From assembly GCF_010183535.1 (NCBI RefSeq), contig NW_026526124.1, forward strand, positions 124,001 through 188,000: a stretch of DNA of 64,000 nt, written 5' to 3'. Numbering within the stretch: position 1 is the first letter of the stretch; each line of letters opens with the position of its first letter. Positions 9,864 to 19,873 of the stretch are shown in pieces. This DNA is from Caenorhabditis remanei (lineage: Eukaryota; Nematoda; Chromadorea; Rhabditida; Rhabditidae). The position numbers and the translations under genes are program-made. The notes below the pieces were generated by a model that saw only the letters and a list, made by a program, of their open reading frames with translations, was not told the origin of the DNA and ran no database searches.

Positions 9864-11137
9864 TGGATAAAAAGAGTGCACCATGTGCCACGGCAAACAT
9901 TTGTCTATTCGATACTCCACCAAGCCAAGTAGCTTTCAACAAGGGAAAATGGATGACATTTTCGCCTTCAAACCCTGTTGATTCGAAAGGACCGAACACG
10001 TTCAATGTGTTTGACAGCGCTCACTTTTTCCAACTCAACAAGACATATCTTTCGTTCAAACTTCAACTTGTCGGATTGAAGAAGATGAAGAATACCGCCC
10101 AAGAGGAATTTATTCCAACCGTGGCAGTTGCAAACCTCATTGGATCCACATTTTTCAATCAAGTCAAGCTATCTTTCAACAATGTCCCTGTCTACGATTC
10201 AACTCATTATGCATACAAGGCCTACATTCAAACGCTGTTTGGAGAAAACGAAGACACAAAGATGGGATTTTTGACAGCAGCAGGATGGGATAACACGGAT
10301 GATCTAGACAACATGGAGAAGAGAGTCATCTCCACTGGCGACGGTATCGATATTTGTACTCCACTATTTTTGGAACCTTTCCAAACCGAGAAGCTCTTGA
10401 TTCCACACATCAATATCCAGTTGGAACTCTACAGAAACACCGATCATTTTTGCCTAGAGTCTCAATACGCAGAAATGACTGGAAAATTGCAAATTTCCGA
10501 CTTGAAACTTCATATGAGAGCCATCGATGTCGTCCCATCTGCAACAATTGCCCTGGAAAATCGACTAAGAACGACTCCGGCTCAGTATCCTTTCACAATT
10601 TCAAAAGTGAAGATGATCACAATTCCTGAAGGACGGATGGAAATGCCATTCAACATGCTCTACAATGATATACTTCCACGTCGAATTATTGTTGGTCTCA
10701 TTGCCCCAGATGCCATGGAAGGAAACCTGTCAAAAAATTGTTTCACATTTGCCCATCACAATCTTTCCGAAATCCAAGTTGATGCAAACGGCACCATGTA
10801 CCCACCTCAACCAATCAAATGCGATTTTGCAAACAAAAATTACGCTCAAGCTTTCACAAGGATGTACGAAGAGTTGGGATGCATCTCAAACAAATCTTGC
10901 CCTCGCATTTCCTATAAAATGTTCCGATCGGGATTCGCCTTTTACGTGTTCAACCTAAGTCCACTTGACTCTACAAACTCATGGGAACTCATGAAAAATG
11001 GCAGCACTCAACTTTTCATGAGGTTCAAGGAGAAAACACCCACAGGCGGGTTGAACGCATTGGTTTTGTCTCAATTTGACGGAATGGCGACAATAGACAG
11101 TTTCCGAAATGTGACGGTGACTCAGCACCGCGCTTGA
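9851..11137 (+). CDS. Maverick major capsid protein (double jelly-roll)
   Basis: 428 residues, single exon. Forms the hexon shell. Features of the Polinton capsid family seen here: SFNNVPVYDSTHYAYKAYIQ with TLF following, the LKLHMRAIDVVPS segment at the end of the first jelly roll, KVKMITIPEG and MPFNMLYNDILPRRIIVGLI at the start of the second, and a polar C-terminus. Two jelly-roll halves can be drawn at about 1-225 and 235-428. Length is slightly below that of many animal Polinton capsid proteins. It overlaps the basic protein gene by 13 bp. Confidence 0.92.
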   Translation: MAKLVDKKSAPCATANICLFDTPPSQVAFNKGKWMTFSPSNPVDSKGPNTFNVFDSAHFFQLNKTYLSFKLQLVGLKKMKNTAQEEFIPTVAVANLIGSTFFNQVKLSFNNVPVYDSTHYAYKAYIQTLFGENEDTKMGFLTAAGWDNTDDLDNMEKRVISTGDGIDICTPLFLEPFQTEKLLIPHINIQLELYRNTDHFCLESQYAEMTGKLQISDLKLHMRAIDVVPSATIALENRLRTTPAQYPFTISKVKMITIPEGRMEMPFNMLYNDILPRRIIVGLIAPDAMEGNLSKNCFTFAHHNLSEIQVDANGTMYPPQPIKCDFANKNYAQAFTRMYEELGCISNKSCPRISYKMFRSGFAFYVFNLSPLDSTNSWELMKNGSTQLFMRFKEKTPTGGLNALVLSQFDGMATIDSFRNVTVTQHRA

Positions 11138-11171
11138 TCACTTTGCTTTGCACAATTCATTTGATCGAAAA

Positions 11172-11702
11172 ATGTTGCCAGGAGTCGTACGTCCAATCAA
11201 CTTTCCTCCCAATTATACCCCACTGCCACCAGGAGTAAGTCTTTACCCATATAATTTTTCACGGAAAACTGTTTTCAGTATGTCGAATTCAATCTTGCTT
11301 CCCATCTGTTGATGCTTGGACGTGTCGAGCATGTATCTCCTCAAACAATTCGTGGTCTCAATCAATTTCTTCAAGAAATGGAACCTGTAATGATGTGGAA
11401 TTCGTGTAACGGATGTCTCATTGGCGCTGAATCCGAACTGAGCCTGTAAGTTTTGAAGGAAATCACATAAAATTGCAAAATTTGATGTTTTCAGTGATGC
11501 GACTCCAACTTCCCACAGTTTCTACCACAAATTGGCCGCAAAATACCAAGCACGCCGTCGTCTTCGATTCACCACCGTCAAGCGCTATTTTGAGGATAAG
11601 TATAAAATAACCCTTAGTTATCCAAATTCCCCACTTCTCCGTGATCCCTCTGGATCAATGTTCCCAATTGAATGTGTCTGGATCCGTTTCCGTGTTCGTT
11701 AA
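11172..11702 (+). CDS. Unrecognised three-exon gene between capsid and protease
   Basis: Exons 11172-11234, 11279-11445 and 11495-11702 join in phase to 145 residues; both introns are 44-49 bp with GTAAGT and TTTTCAG. The N-terminus is Pro-rich (LPGVVRPINFPPNY). The middle is helical (LNQFLQEMEPVMMW) with CNGC. The third exon is basic (KYQARRRLRFTTVKRYF). The stop is followed after three bases by the protease ATG. I do not recognise a family. Its place inside the structural block suggests a virion or maturation role, by inference only. Confidence 0.68.
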
Positions 11703-11705
11703 TAA

Positions 11706-12194
11706 ATGTCGCTATCAACCAATCAACTTGAGAAATTTCTTGGCAAATGCCGCATAACAAGAACACATTTTCATGGAGTTTTTCCATGTGACAGGAATCC
11801 AATAATTCAAAAACGGCCATGCTCATTTATATGGAATACAGCTCCTAGTGATGATTCGGGCGAGCATTGGGTCGCTTTGTGGGTAGATGACCGAAATTTT
11901 GGATATTTTATGGATAGCAGCGGGGCTGAACCCCAATCCGAATTTCTAGAGTTTTTCACCAAAAATTGCATACAATGGAAAAGGGTATTCAATGTACCGA
12001 TTCAAGGGCTTTTGTCAAACGTTTGTGGTTACTATTGCATATATTTTCTCATACGGAAAGCTATGAAACACTCAAACAAGGCGATTCGGGCCCTTTTTTC
12101 AACAAATTTGGCTAAAAACGACATCCTAGTGCAGAAATGGGTGAAAGTTCATCTGAAACGCTGCGAGTGTCGAGTATATAATCCGTTGAAGTGA
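11706..12194 (+). CDS. Maverick maturation cysteine protease (adenain/ULP1-like, C5/C48)
   Basis: 162 residues, expected to cleave capsid precursors. The catalytic set is readable: H54 in GEHWVALWV, D70 in YFMDSSG, oxyanion Q100 in PIQG and nucleophile C107 in NVCGYYCIYF. Order and spacing follow the adenovirus protease fold. It starts three bases after the previous stop (TAATAAATG). Shorter than adenain but with all active-site elements, so probably functional. Confidence 0.9.
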   Translation: MSLSTNQLEKFLGKCRITRTHFHGVFPCDRNPIIQKRPCSFIWNTAPSDDSGEHWVALWVDDRNFGYFMDSSGAEPQSEFLEFFTKNCIQWKRVFNVPIQGLLSNVCGYYCIYFLIRKAMKHSNKAIRALFSTNLAKNDILVQKWVKVHLKRCECRVYNPLK

Positions 12195-12211
12195 TCAATC
12201 TGTCATTCATC

Positions 12212-12424
12212 ATGTCTGAAACCAGCGAAGTTCCACTCCCAATGGATTCTTTTGATCCCCCACCACCACCACCACCAAGTTCTCCAAATGTTCCACCAGT
12301 TGATAAAATCCCTTATCCACAAACCATTCCACTTTTGGAAGATGCTTTCAAGAATCTGACTCTTGTTGGTACTATCAAACTCTACAAAGATTATTCTGGA
12401 AACCTTCACATTGCTTCTGGGTGA
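12212..12424 (+). CDS. Small proline-rich ORF (70 aa)
   Basis: Begins 18 bp after the protease stop in the same orientation. Residues 11-33 are Pro-rich with a run of seven prolines. The C-terminal 35 residues (TIPLLEDAFKNLTLVGTIKL) look folded. No family recognised. Context of the ATG (CATCATGTC) is fair. Its position suggests a Maverick accessory gene. Confidence 0.45.
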   Translation: MSETSEVPLPMDSFDPPPPPPPSSPNVPPVDKIPYPQTIPLLEDAFKNLTLVGTIKLYKDYSGNLHIASG

Positions 12425-12582
12425 TTCATATGCACTCAACCCTGTTACACAATCAATTATGAATCACGCGCACAAGACATTTTTCACTCCACCTAAATTT
12501 CGATCAACCTCAATTTCATTCTACCACCTTCCCTCTTTGTTGGAAGATTCTTCGCTACCGTTCTTGCTATAATTTGCTAAAA

Positions 12583-13310
12583 ATGGAAATTCCACTCGTC
12601 CGCATGTCCTGGAAGACGATCGTTCCACTGGGTTAGTGCTTTGTGAAGGTTTCTCGAGTTTTTGTATAACTATTTTTGAAATTCCAGACGAAAATTTGGC
12701 GGGAAAAGCACTATCCGTGTCGATGTGCCCAGTACCAGGCTGTCTGGGATGGGGAAATGTGTTGAGGCATAAGAATGCCTTCCACCGGACAGAGGAGGCC
12801 TGTCCGGTGGCGGCACATATGAGGAAGCTTCGCCAGGTAAATTTATATATTTTTGCAGTTATCAAAATTTTCTAATTATAGCATTCGAGAAACCCCCATC
12901 CCTTCATGGCGGCACCACCAGCTCCCTTCATGGCGACAGCGGCACCACCAGCTCCACCACCACATCCAACTCTAGGACTTCAGGTAAATTTGATTTTCTT
13001 GATATCTGAAAAATACTTATTCCAGGATGTGAAAATGGAGGAGGATATTGCCCTCCCGCCACCGCCAGCACCACCACCACACTTCACGCTGCCACCACCG
13101 CCAATCCAAATGCCGAGCAATATGCCAGCCGAACCCGTAAGTATTTTTGTTAAAGATATTTGACTAATGTTATAGACTAATGCTATTTGATTAATGCTAT
13201 AGATATGTTATTTACAGATCAGGCTGGCGTATATCACCACGCTATCTACGGGAGGCGCAATGTCATCAACCATGCTCGACTTCACGCAAACATTTCCGAT
13301 AAATTCATAA
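12583..13310 (+). CDS. C2HC zinc-finger, proline-rich protein, 5 exons (possible Maverick cargo)
   Basis: Exons 12583-12631, 12688-12836, 12882-12983, 13026-13136 and 13218-13310 join in phase to 167 residues. Residues 30-60 hold one zinc-finger-like motif (CPVPGCLGWGN, then FHRTEEACP) resembling the CCHHC fingers of MYT1/L3MBTL proteins, although the first His of that pattern is replaced by Asn. The remainder is Ala/Pro-rich (MAAPPAPFMATAAPPAPPPH) with an acidic patch KMEEDIALPPPP. AATAAA follows at about 13319. It lies at the right side of the Maverick on the same strand but is split by more introns than the virion genes, so it may be cargo of host origin. Confidence 0.62.
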
Positions 13311-13365
13311 TTTGTCTTCAATAAATTTGGTAGAGTTGAAAAATGTCTTGATTCCACAGCTTATT

Positions 13366-13500
13366 TTTCGAGGGGTGTATAAGGCACACTTAGGGGGTTA
13401 GGATGGGTGTTTTAGACACTCTCAGGGGTTTGCGAGGGGTGTATAAGACACATTTTAAGGTTGCGAGGGGTGTTTAAGGCACACTCAGGGTTTTGATGTC
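13366..13500. repeat. Tandem GGGGTGTATAAGRCACAC repeats right of the Maverick
   Basis: Four imperfect copies of a 31-45 bp unit, AGGGGTGTWTWAGRCACWCTYAGGGGTT, at about 13370, 13402, 13433 and 13465. The unit resembles iterated subterminal motifs of transposon ends. Whether it marks the right terminal repeat of the Maverick cannot be tested because the left end is outside the window. Confidence 0.55.
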
Positions 13501-14260
13501 TGAGAGAGTGGGACGCAATGGCATTTGGCGAGAGGCGCAGAGAAAGGGGGAGCCGAGACGAGAGACGCGCCAGACATGAGAGACACAAAGAAACAGTCGA
13601 GGGAGCGGGGGGCCCTGTCGGGTGTGAGAGACGCGCCTGGTAAGAGAGACGCAGAGACCCCCTCAGGGCGCCCACCGAGGGCGCCCTCTCGGCCGGCCGG
13701 GCGCTCGGTATATAAATATCATCTTACCCCTCAGTCTAGGTTACACAGTTGGCGCACCCGGTTGTGTGTCCAACCGGCGGTCGGCTCCCCTCCGCAGGTT
13801 CGACACCCACCCGGGGCTCTAATTGACTTTCCAAAAATCTGAAATTGCTGAAATTGCTGAAATTGCTGAAATTGCTGAAATTGCTGAAATTGCTGAAATT
13901 GCTGAAATTGCTGAAATTGCTGAAAATTCTGAAATTGCTGAAATTCTGAAATTCTGAAACTGCTGAAATTCTGAAATTCTGAAACTGCTGAAATTCTGAA
14001 ATGTCTTTAAGGATAGGCACCTCATAGGGACCTCATTAATCGGGACCTCATTAAGTATGACCACCTCATTAAAGATAAGCACCTCATTAAAGATAGGCAC
14101 ATCATTAATGATAGGCGTGAAGGATAGACTACAGAGTGGGAGAGTGTGTGAGGTGGAGAGACGCAGAGAATAAGCCCCGCCCCCTCCCCAGCTACAAAGT
14201 GAGAGAGTGTGTGAGTTGGAGAGACGCAGAGACATGACTACAAACTACAAAAGTTCGCCT
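13500..14260. repeat. GC-rich tract, tRNA-like relic, 9-bp satellite and direct repeats
   Basis: 13500-13705 is GC-rich and carries several GAGACGC motifs. A TATATAAATA is at 13709. At 13739-13815 a box-A-like TTACACAGTTGG, a perfect hairpin CCGGTTG/CAACCGG and a box-B-like GGTTCGACACC resemble a tRNA or tRNA-derived SINE, but no acceptor stem pairs. 13839-13990 is about 16 copies of CTGAAATTG and variants. 14010-14110 repeats CACCTCATTAA(A)GATA. 14138-14232 holds two copies of GTGGGAGAGTGTGTGAGG(T)GGAGAGACGCAGAGA-type sequence. Confidence 0.6.
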
Positions 14261-16350
14261 TATACGCTCCCATACTTCTCTCCCTTTCTAAAGTGTTATG
14301 AACAATCGCTCAATTTTGCATAGAAATTGGTCAATCTAAGAGAGAAATTTTTTGTCGATGCGTCACCTGCTAAGTGCACAAAAGTTTCGAAAATGGAGCA
14401 ACCATGACACTCTCACAGCGATTTACATTTTCAACTGAAAACGGTCAAAGTTGTCAGAATTATTTCCATAACTGCACTTCATTGACTTCAAATTAGTTTA
14501 AACTTTTATTGCTGCTGCAATAGTTACCTACAGAAAGTGACTGTTTGGAAATTTCAGAAAGGTATTTTATCAACTCAAAAGGTGTTCATCAATTGGAGAA
14601 TGATCCCGGGATCACATATAATTTTAGCTTTCCTTTAACTGCAATGTTGCAGAATACATCAATTTTTGAAAAAGGTGAGCAGTCGACAAAGCGAACATGT
14701 TGGAAGATATTTAAGACATGGATCCTTAGGATGGCTTCTATTTATTAAAAATTAAAATTGTTTCATTTGTTGATTTAATTTTCATTGTAATTTAATCAGA
14801 AAATATTATCTGCTTATTTAAAAAGTACTGATTAAAATCATGTTTTCCGCATCAAACTTCAGAAAACTCTTGAGGATTACGACAGCTCAAACTTCTTCTT
14901 CGGGATACGATTTCTGATCATTTGAACCCATTTTATTATTGTCAGTCACAAATATATCCTCATGCAACCACAACTAAGATTACAATTAGTCACGAGTTAT
15001 TTTGCCAACTTGCACTTCTTACTCATTAGCGGCAGCTTATTGTGATTACAAAGAGATCAGGTTTGAAATTGTGAGTTTCTGCTTATGTTTTGACAAAAAG
15101 TAGACACAATTGTTAGTTTCTTTTTTCTTTAACTTCTCTTTTATTAAGAATAGTGACAGTTTTGAGGAAAACGAAAATGATTTGTTTTCTTATTTTTGAA
15201 TAGTTATTTAGGCGATAAAAAATGTTTTTCCAAATATTCCATCTGGAAACTGTTTATTTTGATACAAAGCTGGTATTTTGTTTTTTTTGACGTCAGATAT
15301 TCTAATAATCTTTTCCCACTTCGAAAATAAATATTCTAAAATCTTCTCTTCTCCTATGACCAACAGATGGAACCTCATCTATTTTTTTTCATCCCTCTCT
15401 ATTCCGCATCTTGCCATCGCCCCTTTTTCTAATTTTTCAATAAGAAAAATGACAATAAAACGGTTGTCCCTCACAACGATCAATTTTCGGGGGTGAAAAG
15501 AGGGCACCCATCCTTCTGCTCATAGTGAGGTGCCCTCCATTTATTTTCGGCTCCTCAGTTAGTCTTCCCAAAGTGACACTTTCATTTCGCAGAAGGAGCC
15601 ATTCTCGTCTTCCACGAATTTTCGTTTATTTTTGTTTTTTTTTCTTCCGATTTCAGTGAGGTGGATAAAGACGCGTGACGTGGCAATAAAAGTGTCAACT
15701 AGATGGATAGATTGATAAAATTTCTCGTAATCGAGGTGTTGAGAAAATGCCGAGAAAGAGTCGTTTTCCAATTAAAAGGAGAAAGAAATCATAGTATCAA
15801 ATCTAAATCTTCCTAAATGTAACAACGTATTTAAAATAGTAAACAGTGACTTCAATCAGGCAAATTATTATTTCTTTTTCTCATGAAAGTTTTGGTGTTC
15901 ATAAATTTAGTATTGTGGATCTCTCGGATACTGTAGGTAATTAAAGTTTACTGTAAAAATCTATGATTTTCCTGAAATTATTGTGTTAGTTTGATTGTAT
16001 CGCAACATTTAAAAAAAATGGAAGGTTACTGTAGCTATGAGGGTTATTGTAAGTGTCGAGAAACTTTTGTAAGTTTGATGAAATTTAAAGTATTGCAGTT
16101 TTCTTGCATTTTCTTTATTATAAGCAGTCTACTGTGTAACTAATTTGTAGTAGAAGTGAATGTCGCCTGTTGCTGTGGATACATCATATCTGAATTAGAC
16201 TTTTGACGTTTCTACGGAAATGGGTTACTACTTGGCTTCTTGTCTTCTATAAACTTGCATATTTTAGTCTAAACTGCTTTGAACTATTCCTGCGTATGTT
16301 TTCACATATATCATAGTCAATAAAGTCTTTCAGGTGAATCAGTTATTCAA
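14260..16350. other. Intergenic, with a MITE relic and a possible orphan exon
   Basis: 14309-14480 contains AATTGGTCAATCTAAGAGAG and ACACTCTCA followed by CAACTGAAAACGGTCAAAG, partial matches to the inverted-repeat element at 37937-38340. At 14559-14673 a stretch bounded by TTTCAG and GTGAGC encodes GVHQLENDPGITYNFSFPL in one frame and may be a leftover exon. No other support for genes; the remainder is AT-rich. Confidence 0.4.
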
Positions 16351-17946
16351 ATGGACACTAATTCTTCAGCCAGCAACTCTTTTCATAAAATCAGATCTCT
16401 TCCAAAAAGTGAATCACCCAATTTGGTGAGTCCAGGCAAAGTTTTCCCCATTTTCGAAGTTTTGTAGATTTATGAGCGTGCCGCACATATAAAACTACTC
16501 AATTATGATTTTATCTAGTTTTTTATACTCGAAATTTTATGAGCGCTTGCGAATTATTTCCTTTTAATGTTTTTAGTTTTTTTCAAAGTTTTTGTGGTCT
16601 AAACCCTTTTTTTCCTTTTTATGGAAGTTGAAATTCCTTTTCTTGGAACAAACGTATTAAGAAACAACCAAATAAAAAAAGCAAATTCACTTGTAAGTTT
16701 TATATGAAGATAAGACATATCATTATTTCTAACAATTTTCCATTTTCAGTGGACCTCTGCCAAAGATACGTTCAATGCAAGCACCAAAGGATATGAAGCC
16801 AAAGTGATCAATGTAGTTGGTTATGTACTTCTTCAGATTGTTCTTGATCTCACTGTGTTCCAAATGATGCTTCGGTATGCTGTGAGTGCTTGGCGAGGAG
16901 AATCAGCGGTGGGTGGTTTAATAATGTTTTGGGTAAGATCAACATAAGAGAACCAAGTGTTGATTTGATAATTTGGTTACGCTAGAACTTGTGATAAACA
17001 TCGATCGAACCGCTTTCTTCTATTTTGTAGCTGACTATTTTTCTGAACCGGCTCCTTTCACAAAAGTTTAAAAAAAGACGCCAAGTAAATGCATTTCAGT
17101 TCAAGGTAACAAAATTCTTATTCTTACCCTGTTTCAAAATTTTGATAAGATTTATGAAAAACTTTTTCGCAATTATAAAATTAGATAAAATTTGGAGCAG
17201 TGATACATTTAAGACTCTGATACGTTTTACAAAAATTTCATTTCTACCAAAAATTTTTGAATGTGTTGGCTAGTTAAATTTGAATAAGTTAGCTTGTTGT
17301 TATTTTTCACAAAAGTATAACATGAGAACTTTACGAATGAAACTAATTGACAATTACAAGATCAATATCATCAAAAACGTCCTCAATTTTAAAAGATTTT
17401 CAGAGTCTCGACATGGACCAAGAAATTGAACCAACTCCGGAGAGAGTACAAGTTCTAGGAATTCTTTTTTTTACTACTGTTGTCGGATCAGTCATAGCCG
17501 TATATAAAAACGCAATTGGACCCATCCTGCTGATTGTGACTCAAATTGTAATGTCTGCCGGAGCATTCTACTATATTTCAATGCCACTCATACTCGAAGC
17601 ATTTCAAGAATTCTGGATAGGAAAGGAAAACAACATTTGTTTAATTCATTTGTGTTATCACATCTTCATCACCTTGTGCTACTGCTCCATCTACTTTTTC
17701 CCAACCTTCATTAATTTGTGGTTCATGTATTGCACTTTCATAGTCATGTTGGTTTTTCTTGGATTCAAGGTGTCTAACAAACTTTATGTTTTTCATTGAA
17801 TTCTAAATTTTCAGGTTTTCGGAGACAAAAAACCCAATGTTGTCAACTCAGCTTCATCCGACCTAGCATCAAAGATCTCTCTATCAGAAGGAAGTACCCC
17901 ACCAGAAACAGGTTATTACGGCGACAACAGCTCTTTTTCAGAATAA
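16351..17946 (+). CDS. Multi-pass membrane protein of unknown family, 5 exons
   Basis: Exons 16351-16425, 16750-16932, 17031-17105, 17404-17769 and 17815-17946 join in phase to 276 residues. The start follows CTTTCAG by 17 bp, which fits trans-splicing. At least four hydrophobic segments are visible: VINVVGYVLLQIVLDLTVF (about 44-63), VQVLGILFFTTVVGSVIAVY (about 125-145), a segment from IGPILLIVTQIVMSAGAFYY (about 148-168), and two more between 185 and 233 (CYHIFITLCYCSIYFF, FMYCTFIVMLVFLGF). The N- and C-terminal tails are polar and Ser-rich, so both could be cytosolic. I do not recognise the family; it is likely nematode-specific. Confidence 0.75.
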
Positions 17947-18289
17947 CAAACTGTTTCTATCCTTTCATATCCTAAAATATACTCATAACAGGTTTTACAT
18001 AAAAAATTGAATAACAACCAAACGTATACATCTTTAATTATACATAATTAAAGCGTAATCATTTTTCAAGACATTCTCTACAATTAACGAGGAAAGGGAT
18101 GTACAGAAAAACTTTTAATGGGACTGTATGAACTTATATTATTGCGTACTCAATGTTTTCAACACATTTTTTAACACATTATGTTAGACTCCGCCCTTTC
18201 CATTAAAAAAAACCTATTTTTGAGCCCAATTCTGGCCTTTTCGTTTTGCATAATATCTTGGCTGTGTCGTATTTTTTCCTTTTCATAAG

Positions 18290-18960
18290 ATGGTATTCGT
18301 AATTTATCTCTCAATCAAAAAAATTAGTATCAAATCGAATCAAGCATTTCTTAGGCAATTATTTGGAACCGAAGCAGGTCAAGATGATGAGCTGACTACC
18401 ACAGTTTATTCCAATAATTTCTTCGATAAAGTGATCGATCGGTAACTTTGTTTGCACGTTGAAATTTTCACAAGAATGGCGCCCACTCCAATTTAGTGAC
18501 CATGAGGTAGTGAACACATTGAAGTTCACCATCATCATGCCCATTGTTTCAATGCAAAACATCTGATGGCCATGAATTTGTCAACAATGACTTTGTATCA
18601 TTTGACTCTCAAAAATGCGGATATCAATAAATATTTGGAAGGCTGATGCGTATTCAAAATTCACGTATTTCTCGGTTCATGTCGGTGAAGGGAACAAGTT
18701 TTTAAAAAATTCGATTGCGAATGGATTAACGAATGAGAAATTTGTATCAAGCGTTTTCACCGAGCTTTTGAAAAAATCACCGAACATGTTTGTTTCCGAT
18801 CGAATGCGCAAAACAAAAATTCAACTCAATGTCAGATTAAACGCGGGAATAGACATCATGACGATTTTGCTACGAAATGGCGGGGAAAACCATTAGTGCT
18901 TTTGTGGAGAACTAAATCAATCATTCTGAATTATTATTTTTTTTATGTTTTCAATAAAGT
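18290..18960 (+). pseudogene. Possible decayed protein gene
   Basis: An ATG at 18290 opens a 49-residue frame (QAFLRQLFGTEAGQDDELTT) ending at 18439. Coding-like sequence continues in a shifted frame (TLKFSQEWRPLQFSDHEVVN), shifts again (DGHEFVNNDFVSFDS), and then a 93-residue frame at 18615-18896 follows, with AATAAA near 18950. Consecutive coding-like pieces separated by frame changes suggest a broken gene of unknown type. A minus-strand frame at 18359-18562 overlaps, so even the strand is not certain. Confidence 0.3.
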
Positions 18961-19873
18961 TTTTGTGATCCGAGCTATTACGAAACCGCATATTCTGGAT
19001 CATGTGCTACATCGGATGATATATAAGTGCAATCTTAATTTATTTTTATCCTCACGTCATTAGATATTTTTAAATTGGTGGTAGGGTGCTACCTAAGACC
19101 CCTTCTTTTGCGTTTTGACCCTCCGTATAACAATTTGCGTACGTATTGCGTGGATTAGTGATGGTCTCAGTAGCTCTTTTTAAGCTTACTTCGCACCTGC
19201 GTTTTTGGTCGGGAGCACTCATGATTCCTGGTTGTGCAGCAATAAATATCTTTGTTGCTCAACATCAGAGAAACGGTTTCGGAATGTTGATTAGTCTCGA
19301 CTACAGCTTTACGACAGTTTTTTTTGTTTAGAGTAATGTCAATGTATTACTAAACTGTTTCTGAAATTTTTTAAGTTTTACTCCCATTTTCGTAAATCTA
19401 TATGGACTACTCACCTAATATTGAAGACCTGTCACTTGAAAAGCGAAAATCATGTTATGCAAAAGACAGCAAAACAAAAATACTTTCGATGTATTATTTT
19501 TATTGATTTGTTACTCACGGTCATTAAATCTTCTAGCAGATATTACAAGTGTGGTTGTTCATAAATTTCTAGAAACATCGTTGGAGAGATGGAGGAGATT
19601 ATATCGGAAAATGACCGAGTCGGGGTGAAAGTTTCTACAACTACAAGGGGTCGACTGGTGTCTTATAGTAACATTGAATGAATTTCTAAGGAACCAAAAA
19701 CTGGAGTAAACTAATTTGTTAAAAACATCAGCTTTATTTCATGTTTGTTTTCAACGAACAGGGAAATTTTGAGTAAACAATAATTGCTCGAAGAATTGGA
19801 AAAAAGATTATAAAAAGACAATCAAAACAAGAATACACATTTTGGATTGAGAAGAATTCAAGTTTACAACTTA

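Noticed and set aside
13739..13815. tRNA gene
   Set aside because: Box-A-like and box-B-like sequences and a 7-bp hairpin are present, but the acceptor and T stems do not pair. Kept only as a tRNA-like relic.
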